Shown in pieces: positions 1 to 10,824 of a stretch of DNA of 64,000 nucleotides. Source of the DNA: Phosphuga atrata (lineage: Eukaryota; Arthropoda; Insecta; Coleoptera; Silphidae); assembly GCA_944588485.1 (NCBI GenBank), contig OX155893.1, positions 43,920,616 to 43,984,615 on the forward strand, in the 5' to 3' direction. Below the pieces are notes generated by a model that saw only the letters and a list, made by a program, of their open reading frames with translations, was not told the origin of the DNA and did no database searches. Position 1 is the stretch's first letter, and the number at the start of each line of letters is the position of its first letter. A program made the translations under genes and the position numbers.

Positions 1-1848
1 GGGATTTAGTAAAACAAATCAAATGTATGGCAAATGGGACAAGAATTAAATACAACAATAAAGAGAAAGACCCTCATTTAGCGGCTAACAATTTAAATAA
101 CTATTATACTGAAAATCCACAAAAATTATTAAAACAAATAGCGAATATTGAGTATAAAGATGAAATTAAAAGTGTAAATCAAACAATATTCTTAGAAGCG
201 GTATCAACGGAAGAAGTCTTAAATATTATCTTGTCCCTAAAAAATAAAAAAAGTGCCGGTATGGACGAGGTTCCTTTATCTATAATAAAATATTTATTTT
301 TGGAGATTGTGGAACCATTAACATACATAATTAACAATTCTCTAAATTATGGCATCTTTCCAGATAGTTTAAAACACGCACTAATAACACCGGTTTTCAA
401 AAAAGGAGATAGGAATAATATAGAAAACCATAGACCAATAAGTACACTACCAACTTTTTCCAAAATTTTTGAAAAAATCATGTACATAAAAACAATAAAT
501 TTCCTAGAAAGATTCAATATATTAAGTAAAGAACAACATGGTTTTAGAAAAGGCAGGGGTATAGATACAGCTTGTTTCAATTTTATAGAGAACATATCTA
601 AACAGTTAGAAGATAAGTCCATCCCATGTGGCATATTGATCGACCTCTCAAAAGCCGGTGGACCATTGCATTCTTTTGGAGAAATTATTTAAATATGGTG
701 TAAGGGGAATTGCCCTAAATTGGTTTAATTCGTACCTATCTAACAGGAATCAACAAACTAGGATTTTTTCAAAAAGCCAGGAAGTAAAGTCAAAAACAAA
801 TACAATAACAATAGGGATTCCGCAGGGAAGTATATTGGGACCTTTGTTATTTATATTATATATAAATGATATACCTTCAATTATATCATCACCACATAAA
901 ATGGTAATATTTGCAGATGATACCAGCATGATAATTAATAATAACATAGCAGAAGAAATAAGCATTAATGCAAACTACGTCATGTCAAAAATCATTGATT
1001 GGTTCAATATCAATAAGTTAACTATGAACACAGCAAAAACCAATATCATTATTTTTAAGACAAACAGATCGCTGATAAATTATCCAAAACAGTTGCAAAT
1101 AGGACAAAACGAACTAGAAATCACTACGGACATAAAACTTCTTGGAGTAAACATAGACTGCTGCCTAAACTAGAAACCACATATCCTAACGCTAGAAGCA
1201 AAATTGAATAAAGTTACATATGCCATCCGAATTTTACAAAAATATTTAAATTTGGACATATTAAAAATCGTTTACTATGCAAATTTTCACTCTTGTCTTC
1301 GTTTTGGGATCATCTTCTGGGGTAGCGGAAAGGATATTAAGAATATATTTGTTGTACAAAAAAGAGTTGACATTTATCTTGCCTAAACACAAGTTAACTA
1401 TGACCGAGAGTTTGCCACCATATACACACCTAAAAATGTATAATACACTCCCAAGGCAGTTAAAAGCCATCACAGACATTAAAAGATTTTCTAAGCAAAT
1501 ACGGACTATCCTAGTTGACATGGAACCTTATAATCTACAAGAATATATTAACAATATAAACTCCTACTCAACAAATATCATTTGATGTATATAGATTTAT
1601 ACCATTATTGAAGCATGTTCTATTTATATTTATTGTAATTATTACTATTATTTTTATTATTACAATTATTATGTTCAATGTTGTTCCTACTATTATTATT
1701 ACTATTATAATTACTTTTATTAGTAGTATTATTATTTTTTTGTTTGTTTGACATATTTCGTTAAGTTTGTATTATAACTGCGCTTGCTGCTTGTTCAAAT
1801 GTAAACTTTATATATCGAAATAAATACTATTTGATTTGATTTGATTTG
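1..1848 (+). mobile_element. Non-LTR retrotransposon copy (CR1/L2-like, element A), cut by the window edge
   Basis: This is the 3' part of a LINE on the plus strand. It contains decayed reverse transcriptase frames, an AT-rich 3' region with ATT/ATA runs (about 1610-1740), an AATAAA-like signal near 1817, and a tail of four TTTGA units ending at 1848. The satellite begins at once after the tail. Tails of short tandem repeats instead of poly(A) are usual in the CR1/L2 group of LINEs, and no RNase H domain is seen, which fits that group. The exact clade is not settled. The 5' end lies outside the window. Confidence 0.85.
27..1587 (+). pseudogene. Broken LINE ORF2, reverse transcriptase and C-terminus
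   Basis: The reading is split over at least three frames. The first (27-692) holds the linker and RT fingers, with a GMDEVP-type motif, KKGD, HRPIS and QHGFRKGRG, and ends where an LSKAFD-type motif should be: the sequence reads LSKAGG, pointing to a frameshift near 650. The second (658-1173) carries GIPQGSILGP and FADD (910-921), which is the catalytic YADD-type box. It then meets a stop, and later frames (1204-1386 and 1277-1585) hold the thumb and C-terminal tail. Three frame breaks and internal stops make it inactive. Order and motifs match other CR1/L2-like elements in this window (14158-16887 and 58895-62844). Confidence 0.85.
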
Positions 1849-2636
1849 ACTAGACAGACAAGACTAGACAGACTAGACAGACTAGACAGACTAGACAGAC
1901 TAGACAGACTAGACAGACTAGACAGACTAGACAGACTAGACAGACTAGACAGACTAGACAGACTAGACAGACTAGACAGACTAGACAGACTAGACAGACT
2001 AGACAGACTAGACAGACTAGACAGACTAGACAGACTAGACAGACTAGACAGACTAGACAGACTAGACAGACTAGACAGACTAGACAGACTAGACAGACTA
2101 GACAGACTAGACAGACTAGACAGACTAGACAGACTAGACAGACTAGACAGACTAGACAGACTAGACAGACTAGACAGACTAGACAGACTAGACAGACTAG
2201 ACAGACTAGACAGACTAGACAGACTAGACAGACTAGACAGACTAGACAGACTAGACAGACTAGACAGACTAGACAGACTAGACAGACTAGACAGACTAGA
2301 CAGACTAGACAGACTAGACAGACTAGACAGACTAGACAGACTAGACAGACTAGACAGACTAGACAGACTAGACAGACTAGACAGACTAGACAGACTAGAC
2401 AGACTAGACAGACTAGACAGACTAGACAGACTAGACAGACTAGACAGACTAGACAGACTAGACAGACTAGACAGACTAGACAGACTAGACAGACTAGACA
2501 GACTAGACAGACTAGACAGACTAGACAGACTAGACAGACTAGACAGACTAGACAGACTAGACAGACTAGACAGACTAGACAGACTAGACAGACTAGACAG
2601 ACTAGACAGACTAGACAGACTAGACAGACTAGACAG
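1849..2636 (+). repeat. Satellite array, 9-bp monomer ACTAGACAG
   Basis: About 87 head-to-tail copies of a 9-bp unit with almost no variation. One frame is open throughout and would read Leu-Asp-Arg repeats. This follows trivially from a 9-bp unit with no stop in that phase and is not taken as a gene. The array passes directly into the 14-bp form at about 2637. Confidence 0.98.
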
Positions 2637-2817
2637 ACAAGACTAGACAGACAAGACTAGACAGACAAGACTAGACAGACAAGACTAGACCGACAAGACT
2701 AGACAGACAAGACTAGACAGACAAGACTAGACAGACAAGACTAGACAGACAAGACTAGACAGACAAGACTAGACAGACAAGACTAGACAGACAAGACTAG
2801 ACAGACAAGACTGGACA
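2637..2817 (+). repeat. Satellite array, 14-bp monomer GACTAGACAGACAA
   Basis: About 13 copies of the 14-bp unit, which equals the preceding 9-bp unit plus five bases (GACAA). One unit carries GACC in place of GACA near 2690. The array ends at a variant unit (CTGGACA) at the 5' edge of the R1-like element. Confidence 0.97.
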
Positions 2818-2834
2818 CCGTAAGCAAGGATCAA

Positions 2835-4628
2835 ATGAAATCTCCCATGGAAAACCAAAACTTGGAGCAAGGTGAACCAACTTCAGATTCCCAGAATTCA
2901 GAAGTGAATACAAACGACATCAGGAGGGAAAGAAATGTGTTTCAATCTATTCTAGAAACGCTGTTTACACAAATAGGGCTGATGTACAACACTGTCAAAG
3001 ACTTGTATAAACCAAAAAAAGGGATTAAAAGAATTAACGGGAAAAATATCACTACTAGCCGAACAACTCCAGAGCAAAAAACTGAAAGATTGGCTTACAG
3101 AGGCAGCAAATGAAACTGGAAAAGAAAGAAGTGAGTCGAAAATGCACGAGGAAAATGTAAAGTTATGGAAACAAGTGATATACATGGAACTACACCATGC
3201 GCAGAAAATAACAAAACTTACCAAAAAAAGTATGTGTGAAGAATGCCAGAAGGCAGAAATTAGAATAAATAGAAGACAGGCATTAAAAGAAACAGAAACG
3301 TTCGAAAATTTTCATCAAATTCCGGAAGAAGACTGGATAAATGAAGTATTTCCTAGAATAAAAGTTGAAAGAGGAAACATATGGGAGGCTCCAATAGATT
3401 ACGAAATTATACTCCCCTGCAGCACTAATTTCGACACCCAAAACAAATCAGTTGAGGTAGCAATTAATAAATTTGGAGGTATAAACGGACTTAAAGGACA
3501 AAACAAAACAAAAGGAGAAGTGGCCATGATGACATACTCGCTAGGTTTCCCTGATAATGAGGGAAACGTATCATTCACGTCTAGAGAAATACACTATCCG
3601 GTACTCCTCGACGATGTGACTTTGGAAATCGATGCTGAAAACTGCTTCAAATACCTCAAATCAATAAAGAGCTACATGCAAAAAAAAAACAAGACGAAAA
3701 TAGCCGTACCTGAGTTAGACGGAATAAGCGGACTTATGTTCGCGAGGCAAATGGAATACCTTTTTGCAGACTCTAATGTAGAAACTATAATGTTTAGAAC
3801 AACGAATGACAAATTGCGACTAGAAAATTCATCAATATTCAACAAAATTAGTAGTAACCACCCCTTGGCAAACACTTCAAAAAAACCTAGAACGCAAGAA
3901 GCTCTTCCCATTAAAATGAATGGCAAGTCATTGGCAAGTCAATGTGCTGCAAGTCATATGCTGATCTGCTTAAAACAGTTAGACAAACAGTAAACCCTAG
4001 TGAAATCGGTGTAGAAATTGAAGATATAATCAAAACTAAAAATGGGGAACTTCTGCTAACAGTGAAAGACGGAGCTGATAAAGCCGAAATTCTGAAAAAA
4101 GAAATTCATGGGAAAATACCAGGGGCGACCACATCTCTTCGAGTAAACAAAAAAATAATCCATGTAAAAGGAATGGATAAGGTTGTAACAGAGGCGGAAA
4201 TCAAAGAGGCTATTACAAAATCCACCTCCATTAAACCCGAAAAATTCGAGGTAAGAGCCCTACGACCAGCCTATGGAAACAAACAGAATGTCACAATTAT
4301 AATATCTGAAACTGACGCCATAAAATTCATTGGTCTCGAAAAAATCAAAATTGGATGGACAAACTGCAAAATCGTAGAAAGAGAAAAAGAACTTAAATGC
4401 TACAGATGCTGGGATTATGGTCATGTTAAAACCCAATGTAAAGGTCCAGACAGAGAGCACATGTGCTTAAAGTGTGGAAAAGATGGGCACCGAGCAATGG
4501 AATGCACAAATAGGCCATTTTGTGTTCACTGTGAACAAGAGGGACATCAATCAGGAAATTCCAAATGCCCAATGAACAATGGAGGTAGGCGACAAGAACA
4601 TAAAGAAAATAAGAATATTACAAATTAA
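2835..4628 (+). pseudogene. R1-type ORF1 (gag-like) with three CCHC zinc knuckles, frameshifted
   Basis: Three frames form one gag-like protein: 2835-3113, then the frame of 3142-3993, then 3942-4628. Frame breaks lie near 3070 and 3940. The last segment has a basic central domain followed by three zinc knuckles: CYRCWDYGHVKTQC, CLKCGKDGHRAMEC and CVHCEQEGHQSGNSKC, with the last knuckle spaced more widely. In R1-type elements this protein binds the element RNA and helps form the particle that carries out target-primed reverse transcription. The segment overlaps the following endonuclease frame by 50 bases in a different frame, the common ORF1/ORF2 arrangement of this group. Confidence 0.88.
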
Positions 4629-5820
4629 CACGAACAGGAGCCGGCCTGCTCACGATATGGCGCTTGCTACCGCCAAAGACATAGCGGCAGGAATCTTAGT
4701 TCTTAGTGAACCGAATCGCAAGGCTATTAAAAACAGAATGGACTGGTTATACGACGAACAAATGGACACAGCAATAAAAGTAGTAGACTGCGATCTTATA
4801 ATTAAAAAACATGGACAAGGCCCCGGGTTTACATATATTAAAACATCAGATTTTACTCTTTATAGTTGTTATTCCTCTGGAAATGACAACATACAATCTC
4901 TTGAGGAAATGTTGCATGCAATCGGAAGTGAAATTAAAAATACAAAAGAAAAATCTATTGTGGCTGGCGACTTCAACGCAAAATCACCGCAATGGGGTAT
5001 GGATCTCTCGGACAAAACGGGTCAAATCATTACAGAGTGGGTTGCAGCTAATAATTTAGTTATTCTCAATGATGGACAGTAACCTACGTTTCAAAGAAAG
5101 GACTACTCCTCAATTTTAGACCTGACAATAACAACAGCAGACGTTAGAACAAGCATTAACGGTTGGGAAGTGAGTGAAAAAGAATCTCTAAGTGATCATA
5201 ACTTTATTGTTTTTGATATCTCAACCAGGAAACAGACACATAATTTACATAATTTAAGGAGAAATTCAAGTAAAGGATGGCAAGTCAGCAAGATGGATCA
5301 ACAGAAACTGCAACATGCATTAGACGGAATAGAAGAAAATGAAGACACAACATCTGCAAGAGGCTTTTTTAATACCCTTGCAAAATTATGCGATAAATCT
5401 ATGCCAAAACGTAGTACCCAAACCAGAAGAGCACCGGTATACTGGTGGACGGAGGATATATCTGTACTGCGCAAAGAATGTGTTCGAAGAAGAAGGACCT
5501 ACACCAGAAACGCGGCAAGAAATTTACCCGAAGTTAACCGGCTCCTATGGGACGAATTTACAAAGAGCAAGAAAATTTTGAGAAACGCTATTAAAGCATC
5601 GAAAATAAAACACTGGAAAATTCTCTGTAAGAATATAGATAATGATGTCTGGGGGGATGGCAACAAAACGATCAAGAAAAGGCTGACAGGGCACACACCT
5701 TCATTGAAACTAACTGGACATACGTTTAATGCGTACAACATGATGGAGGGGCTAACAGGATCGGAGAAGTCATGGAAAGAAGTATATACCGTCGTTCGGA
5801 AGATTGTTGAAAACAAGTAG
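4579..5820 (+). pseudogene. R1-type ORF2: endonuclease domain, RT removed
   Basis: The frame starts at the ATG at 4579, inside the end of ORF1, and opens with IRILQINTNRSRPAHD, the usual N-terminus of the APE-like endonuclease. The catalytic VAGDFNAKSPQWG block follows, then an in-frame stop at 5080-5082 just before a PTF..(R)...SSILDLT block. SLSDHNFIVFDI, with the catalytic SDH, lies in the continuing frame (5170 onward). The linker up to LCKNIDNDVWG is present. The sequence then shifts to a short C-terminal tail (about residues 190-216 of the 5170 frame) with no RT motif at all. In the living element this enzyme nicks the target DNA to prime reverse transcription. Confidence 0.85.
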
Positions 5821-5974
5821 GAAGACAGCAGGAAGTAGAACGGACAGCCCTTACACTGAAGAAATGCGAGAGCGGATTCCAGTGTAAAGTGCGAAGCGAA
5901 AGGAATGTTTTTTAGTAATTTGTCTTTAATTGCAAATAAAACCAAACTTTCCTTAAAAAAAAATTTAAAAAAAA

Positions 5975-8900
5975 GACAGACAAGACTGACTACACAGACA
6001 AGACTAGACAGACAAGACTAGACAGACAAGACTAGACAGACAAGACTAGACAGACAAGACTAGACAGACAAGACTAGACAGACAAGACTAGACAGACAAG
6101 ACTAGACAGACAAGACTAGACAGACAAGACTAGACAGACAAGACTAGACAGACAAGACTAGACAGACAAGACTAGACAGACAAGACTAGACAGACAAGAC
6201 TAGACAGACAAGACTAGACAGACAAGACTAGACAGACAAGACTAGACAGACAAGACTAGACAGACAAGACTAGACAGACAAGACTAGACAGACAAGACTA
6301 GACAGACAAGACTAGACAGACAAGACTAGACAGACAAGACTAGACAGACAAGACTAGACAGACAAGACTAGACAGACAAGACTAGACAGACAAGACTAGA
6401 CAGACAAGACTAGACAGACAAGACTAGACAGACAAGACTAGACAGACAAGACTAGACAGACAAGACTAGACAGACAAGACTAGACAGACAAGACTAGACA
6501 GACAAGACTAGACAGACAAGACTAGACAGACAAGACTAGACAGACAAGACTAGACAGACAAGACTAGACAGACAAGACTAGACAGACAAGACTAGACAGA
6601 CAAGACTAGACAGACAAGACTAGACAGACAAGACTAGACAGACAAGACTAGACAGACAAGACTAGACAGACAAGACTAGACAGACAAGACTAGACAGACA
6701 AGACTAGACAGACAAGACTAGACAGACAAGACTAGACAGACAAGACTAGACAGACAAGACTAGACAGACAAGACTAGACAGACAAGACTAGACAGACAAG
6801 ACTAGACAGACAAGACTAGACAGACAAGACTAGACAGACAAGACTAGACAGACAAGACTAGACAGACAAGACTAGACAGACAAGACTAGACAGACAAGAC
6901 TAGACAGACAAGACTAGACAGACAAGACTAGACAGACAAGACTAGACAGACAAGACTAGACAGACAAGACTAGACAGACAAGACTAGACAGACAAGACTA
7001 GACAGACAAGACTAGACAGACAAGACTAGACAGACAAGACTAGACAGACAAGACTAGACAGACAAGACTAGACAGACAAGACTAGACAGACAAGACTAGA
7101 CAGACAAGACTAGACAGACAAGACTAGACAGACAAGACTAGACAGACAAGACTAGACAGACAAGACTAGACAGACAAGACTAGACAGACAAGACTAGACA
7201 GACAAGACTAGACAGACAAGACTAGACAGACAAGACTAGACAGACAAGACTAGACAGACAAGACTAGACAGACAAGACTAGACAGACAAGACTAGACAGA
7301 CAAGACTAGACAGACAAGACTAGACAGACAAGACTAGACAGACAAGACTAGACAGACAAGACTAGACAGACAAGACTAGACAGACAAGACTAGACAGACA
7401 AGACTAGACAGACAAGACTAGACAGACAAGACTAGACAGACAAGACTAGACAGACAAGACTAGACAGACAAGACTAGACAGACAAGACTAGACAGACAAG
7501 ACTAGACAGACAAGACTAGACAGACAAGACTAGACAGACAAGACTAGACAGACAAGACTAGACAGACAAGACTAGACAGACAAGACTAGACAGACAAGAC
7601 TAGACAGACAAGACTAGACAGACAAGACTAGACAGACAAGACTAGACAGACAAGACTAGACAGACAAGACTAGACAGACAAGACTAGACAGACAAGACTA
7701 GACAGACAAGACTAGACAGACAAGACTAGACAGACAAGACTAGACAGACAAGACTAGACAGACAAGACTAGACAGACAAGACTAGACAGACAAGACTAGA
7801 CAGACAAGACTAGACAGACAAGACTAGACAGACAAGACTAGACAGACAAGACTAGACAGACAAGACTAGACAGACAAGACTAGACAGACAAGACTAGACA
7901 GACAAGACTAGACAGACAAGACTAGACAGACAAGACTAGACAGACAAGACTAGACAGACAAGACTAGACAGACAAGACTAGACAGACAAGACTAGACAGA
8001 CAAGACTAGACAGACAAGACTAGACAGACAAGACTAGACAGACAAGACTAGACAGACAAGACTAGACAGACAAGACTAGACAGACAAGACTAGACAGACA
8101 AGACTAGACAGACAAGACTAGACAGACAAGACTAGACAGACAAGACTAGACAGACAAGACTAGACAGACAAGACTAGACAGACAAGACTAGACAGACAAG
8201 ACTAGACAGACAAGACTAGACAGACAAGACTAGACAGACAAGACTAGACAGACAAGACTAGACAGACAAGACTAGACAGACAAGACTAGACAGACAAGAC
8301 TAGACAGACAAGACTAGACAGACAAGACTAGACAGACAAGACTAGACAGACAAGACTAGACAGACAAGACTAGACAGACAAGACTAGACAGACAAGACTA
8401 GACAGACAAGACTAGACAGACAAGACTAGACAGACAAGACTAGACAGACAAGACTAGACAGACAAGACTAGACAGACAAGACTAGACAGACAAGACTAGA
8501 CAGACAAGACTAGACAGACAAGACTAGACAGACAAGACTAGACAGACAAGACTAGACAGACAAGACTAGACAGACAAGACTAGACAGACAAGACTAGACA
8601 GACAAGACTAGACAGACAAGACTAGACAGACAAGACTAGACAGACAAGACTAGACAGACAAGACTAGACAGACAAGACTAGACAGACAAGACTAGACAGA
8701 CAAGACTAGACAGACAAGACTAGACAGACAAGACTAGACAGACAAGACTAGACAGACAAGACTAGACAGACAAGACTAGACAGACAAGACTAGACAGACA
8801 AGACTAGACAGACAAGACTAGACAGACAAGACTAGACAGACAAGACTAGACAGACAAGACTAGACAGACAAGACTAGACAGACAAGACTAGACAGACAAG

Positions 8901-9063
8901 ACTAGACAGACAAGACTAGACAGACAAGACTAGACAGACAAGACTAGACAGACAAGACTAGACAGACAAGACTAGACAGACAAGACTAGACAGACAAGAC
9001 TAGACAGACAAGACTAAACAGACAAGACTAGACAGACAAGACTAGACAGACAAGACTAGACAG
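5975..9063 (+). repeat. Satellite array, 14-bp monomer, highly homogeneous
   Basis: About 220 copies of GACTAGACAGACAA with almost no variants. The exceptions are the first unit (CTGACTACAC, about 5986-5995) and one CTAAACA near 9015. The uniformity contrasts sharply with the arrays at 10818-14157 and 16888-19142 and suggests a more recent expansion or conversion. Confidence 0.98.
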
Positions 9064-10817
9064 CCTATTTGTATTTTCCTTCATGTGCAGACTAGCGCAC
9101 GAAGGCCAGCATTCCGTCCAAAGGACACTATGCTGGTTATAACGCTATCAGTTTTACTTTTCTCTTTTTATGTAGTTTCCCTAGATCTCTGAACCATCTC
9201 TCTGGAGTTATTGAATTCTAAACTGTTCATCATGATCCAGTCTAGATAATTGTTTGGCATGTTTATCAAAGATAAGCCACCACTCTCTCGATTTTGATAC
9301 TGTTAAGATGTCATCTTCATCCTTGGGCCAGGTAAGTTCATGCATCTGCATATCTGTCTCCAAAGATCGTCTCCATATTTCTGTATCTGAGCAATAAAAT
9401 AGCACGTGTGCCGCGGTGTCATTTTGGCCACACTCACAGAGGGGACTTTCTCTTTTACCAAATCTATGAAGGTACGCTTTGAAATTACCGTGGCCTGTTA
9501 TTAACTGGATTGCGTGGTGGGACAGACTGATGTTGAAACCCCTCCAGGTCTTAATGGACGGTATAAATTGCTTGGTCCACAAGCCAGTTGTAGCCAGATC
9601 CCATCTGTCCTGCCAAAGCTTCTCGAAATGCCCTTTGGAGCACGATCTTAAAGCCTGTTTGGGCAATTTACTAAAGGAAATTGGCAGATCTTCCTTGTTA
9701 GCTGCTTGTTTGGCAAGCATGTCTGCTCGTTTATTGCCTTCAAAACCAGCGTGTGCCTTAACCCAATGCCAACGGATCTTGTTCTTCCTTGAAACTCTGG
9801 CAGCTGTCTTCCACGTCTCCAACAATAATTCAGTGGGTGAATTTAAATTCTTCAGAGCATCCAGAATAGATCGGCAGTTACAAATGATTGAACAGGGTCT
9901 GCTGCTGTTATTTTCCACATAAAGCAAAGCTTGCAGCATGGCCAAAAGTTCAGCTTGAAAAAATGAGCAATACTTTTCTAATTTAATCAGCTTATGGTAC
10001 ACTTCCTCGTCTTGAAAGTAGACCACGAATGCAGCCCCCGTACATCTGATCGAACTCGAACCGCCCGTGTAAACCCGGAGTTGAAATATATTACTTAGCG
10101 TCAAATAGTATGTAACCAGCGACAATTGTGAAGGATGAACTAGTTCTTGGGTATTTACGGTCAGTTCGAGCTCGCTCAGTGCAACCGGTAAGCCTGTTAT
10201 ATCTCTAATAATCGTATCGTCTGCGATCTGGTGTGAGTTGTGGAGGGCCAGCTGCTTGAGACGGATGTCGGCTGGAAGGAGACCCGTAATCACACAAGCT
10301 GCCTCAGAGGAGACTGTGCGATACGCTTTTGCAGCACGGATGGTGCTGAGGCGCTGTACGCTCAAAAGCTTTAGGCCTCCCTTCACGCCACACGACCTCT
10401 GCCATATTGGAGCAGCGTATAATAGTGCGGGTTCTATAGCGCCACGGTATATATCAATCAGCTGTGAACTCCCCAGACCCCACTCCTTTCTCGCGGCGAT
10501 ACCCAACTTTATGCTGAACCGTTTTACCCTACCACAAGCCTGCTTCATGTGTTCTCTGAAGTTCAGGAATCTGTCAATTATGACACCTAAGTACCGTAGG
10601 TGTTGTTGGCATCTAATTTTTGTATTCCCAAGAGTGAATACGGGACTCCTTTGCTTCGAAGATCTGCCGAAAAAAAGGGCCTCGGTCTTTTGGGCATTAA
10701 AATTAAGTCGGGTTTCAATTGCCCACTGGCAAAGATTATCTAGAGACCGATCAGTTTTCTCCTTTAAGCCCGTGATGGTTTTGCTTTTGCAGAGTAGAAA
10801 CAAAGTAGAAACTTTTG
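9064..10817 (-). mobile_element. 5'-truncated LINE with RNase H domain (R1/I-type, element C)
   Basis: A minus-strand LINE copy flanked on both sides by satellite. The 3' UTR lies at 9064-9207 and the truncated 5' end at 10817, inside the reverse transcriptase. Because the flanks are tandem repeats, the target-site duplication cannot be separated from the array. The coding part is described in the next entry. Confidence 0.85.
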
Positions 10818-10824
10818 CAGACAA
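9208..10824 (-). pseudogene. LINE ORF2 C-terminal half: RT thumb, RNase H, zinc-knuckle end
   Basis: One uninterrupted frame of 538 codons. It begins inside the array-element junction, so the first residues are not native. Residues 1-150 are the end of the reverse transcriptase palm and thumb (LNFNAQKTEALFFG, then YLGVIID); the catalytic YADD box is lost by truncation. Residues about 250-372 are an RNase HI domain. Its first catalytic aspartate should be in YTDGS but reads YTGGS (252-256), and the third site, normally TDS, reads CNCRS (315-319). E292 and D368 remain. The C-terminus has GHGNFKAYLHRFGK followed by a CEC..H....C knuckle. The frame is open but lacks key catalytic residues, so it is treated as a relic. 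Confidence 0.85.

Larger units (their letters stand above)
2818..5974 (+). mobile_element. R1-type LINE with its reverse transcriptase deleted (element B)
   Basis: The element keeps its 5' part (gag-like ORF1 with three CCHC knuckles), the apurinic-like endonuclease domain, and the 3' end. The whole reverse transcriptase is missing. The EN-to-RT linker at about 5640-5720 runs straight into a C-terminal tail and a 3' UTR ending in A-rich sequence (5955-5974). The 3' UTR begins with a phrase related to CCTGAAGAAATGC, also present at the 3' ends of the R1-like copies at 40534-42798 and 52720-54240. It is flanked on both sides by 14-bp satellite. It is inferred to be a non-autonomous derivative. 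A complete copy of this family normally encodes about 1000 residues in ORF2. Confidence 0.85.

Noticed and set aside
1846..2646. Open frame of 266 codons reading Leu-Asp-Arg repeats
   Set aside because: It is the direct translation of the 9-bp satellite, whose unit length is a multiple of three. There is no independent sign of coding.
9479..9922. Open frames on the plus strand opposite the LINE ORF (also 10238-10858)
   Set aside because: They are antisense shadows of the RT/RNase H frame, with no domains of their own.
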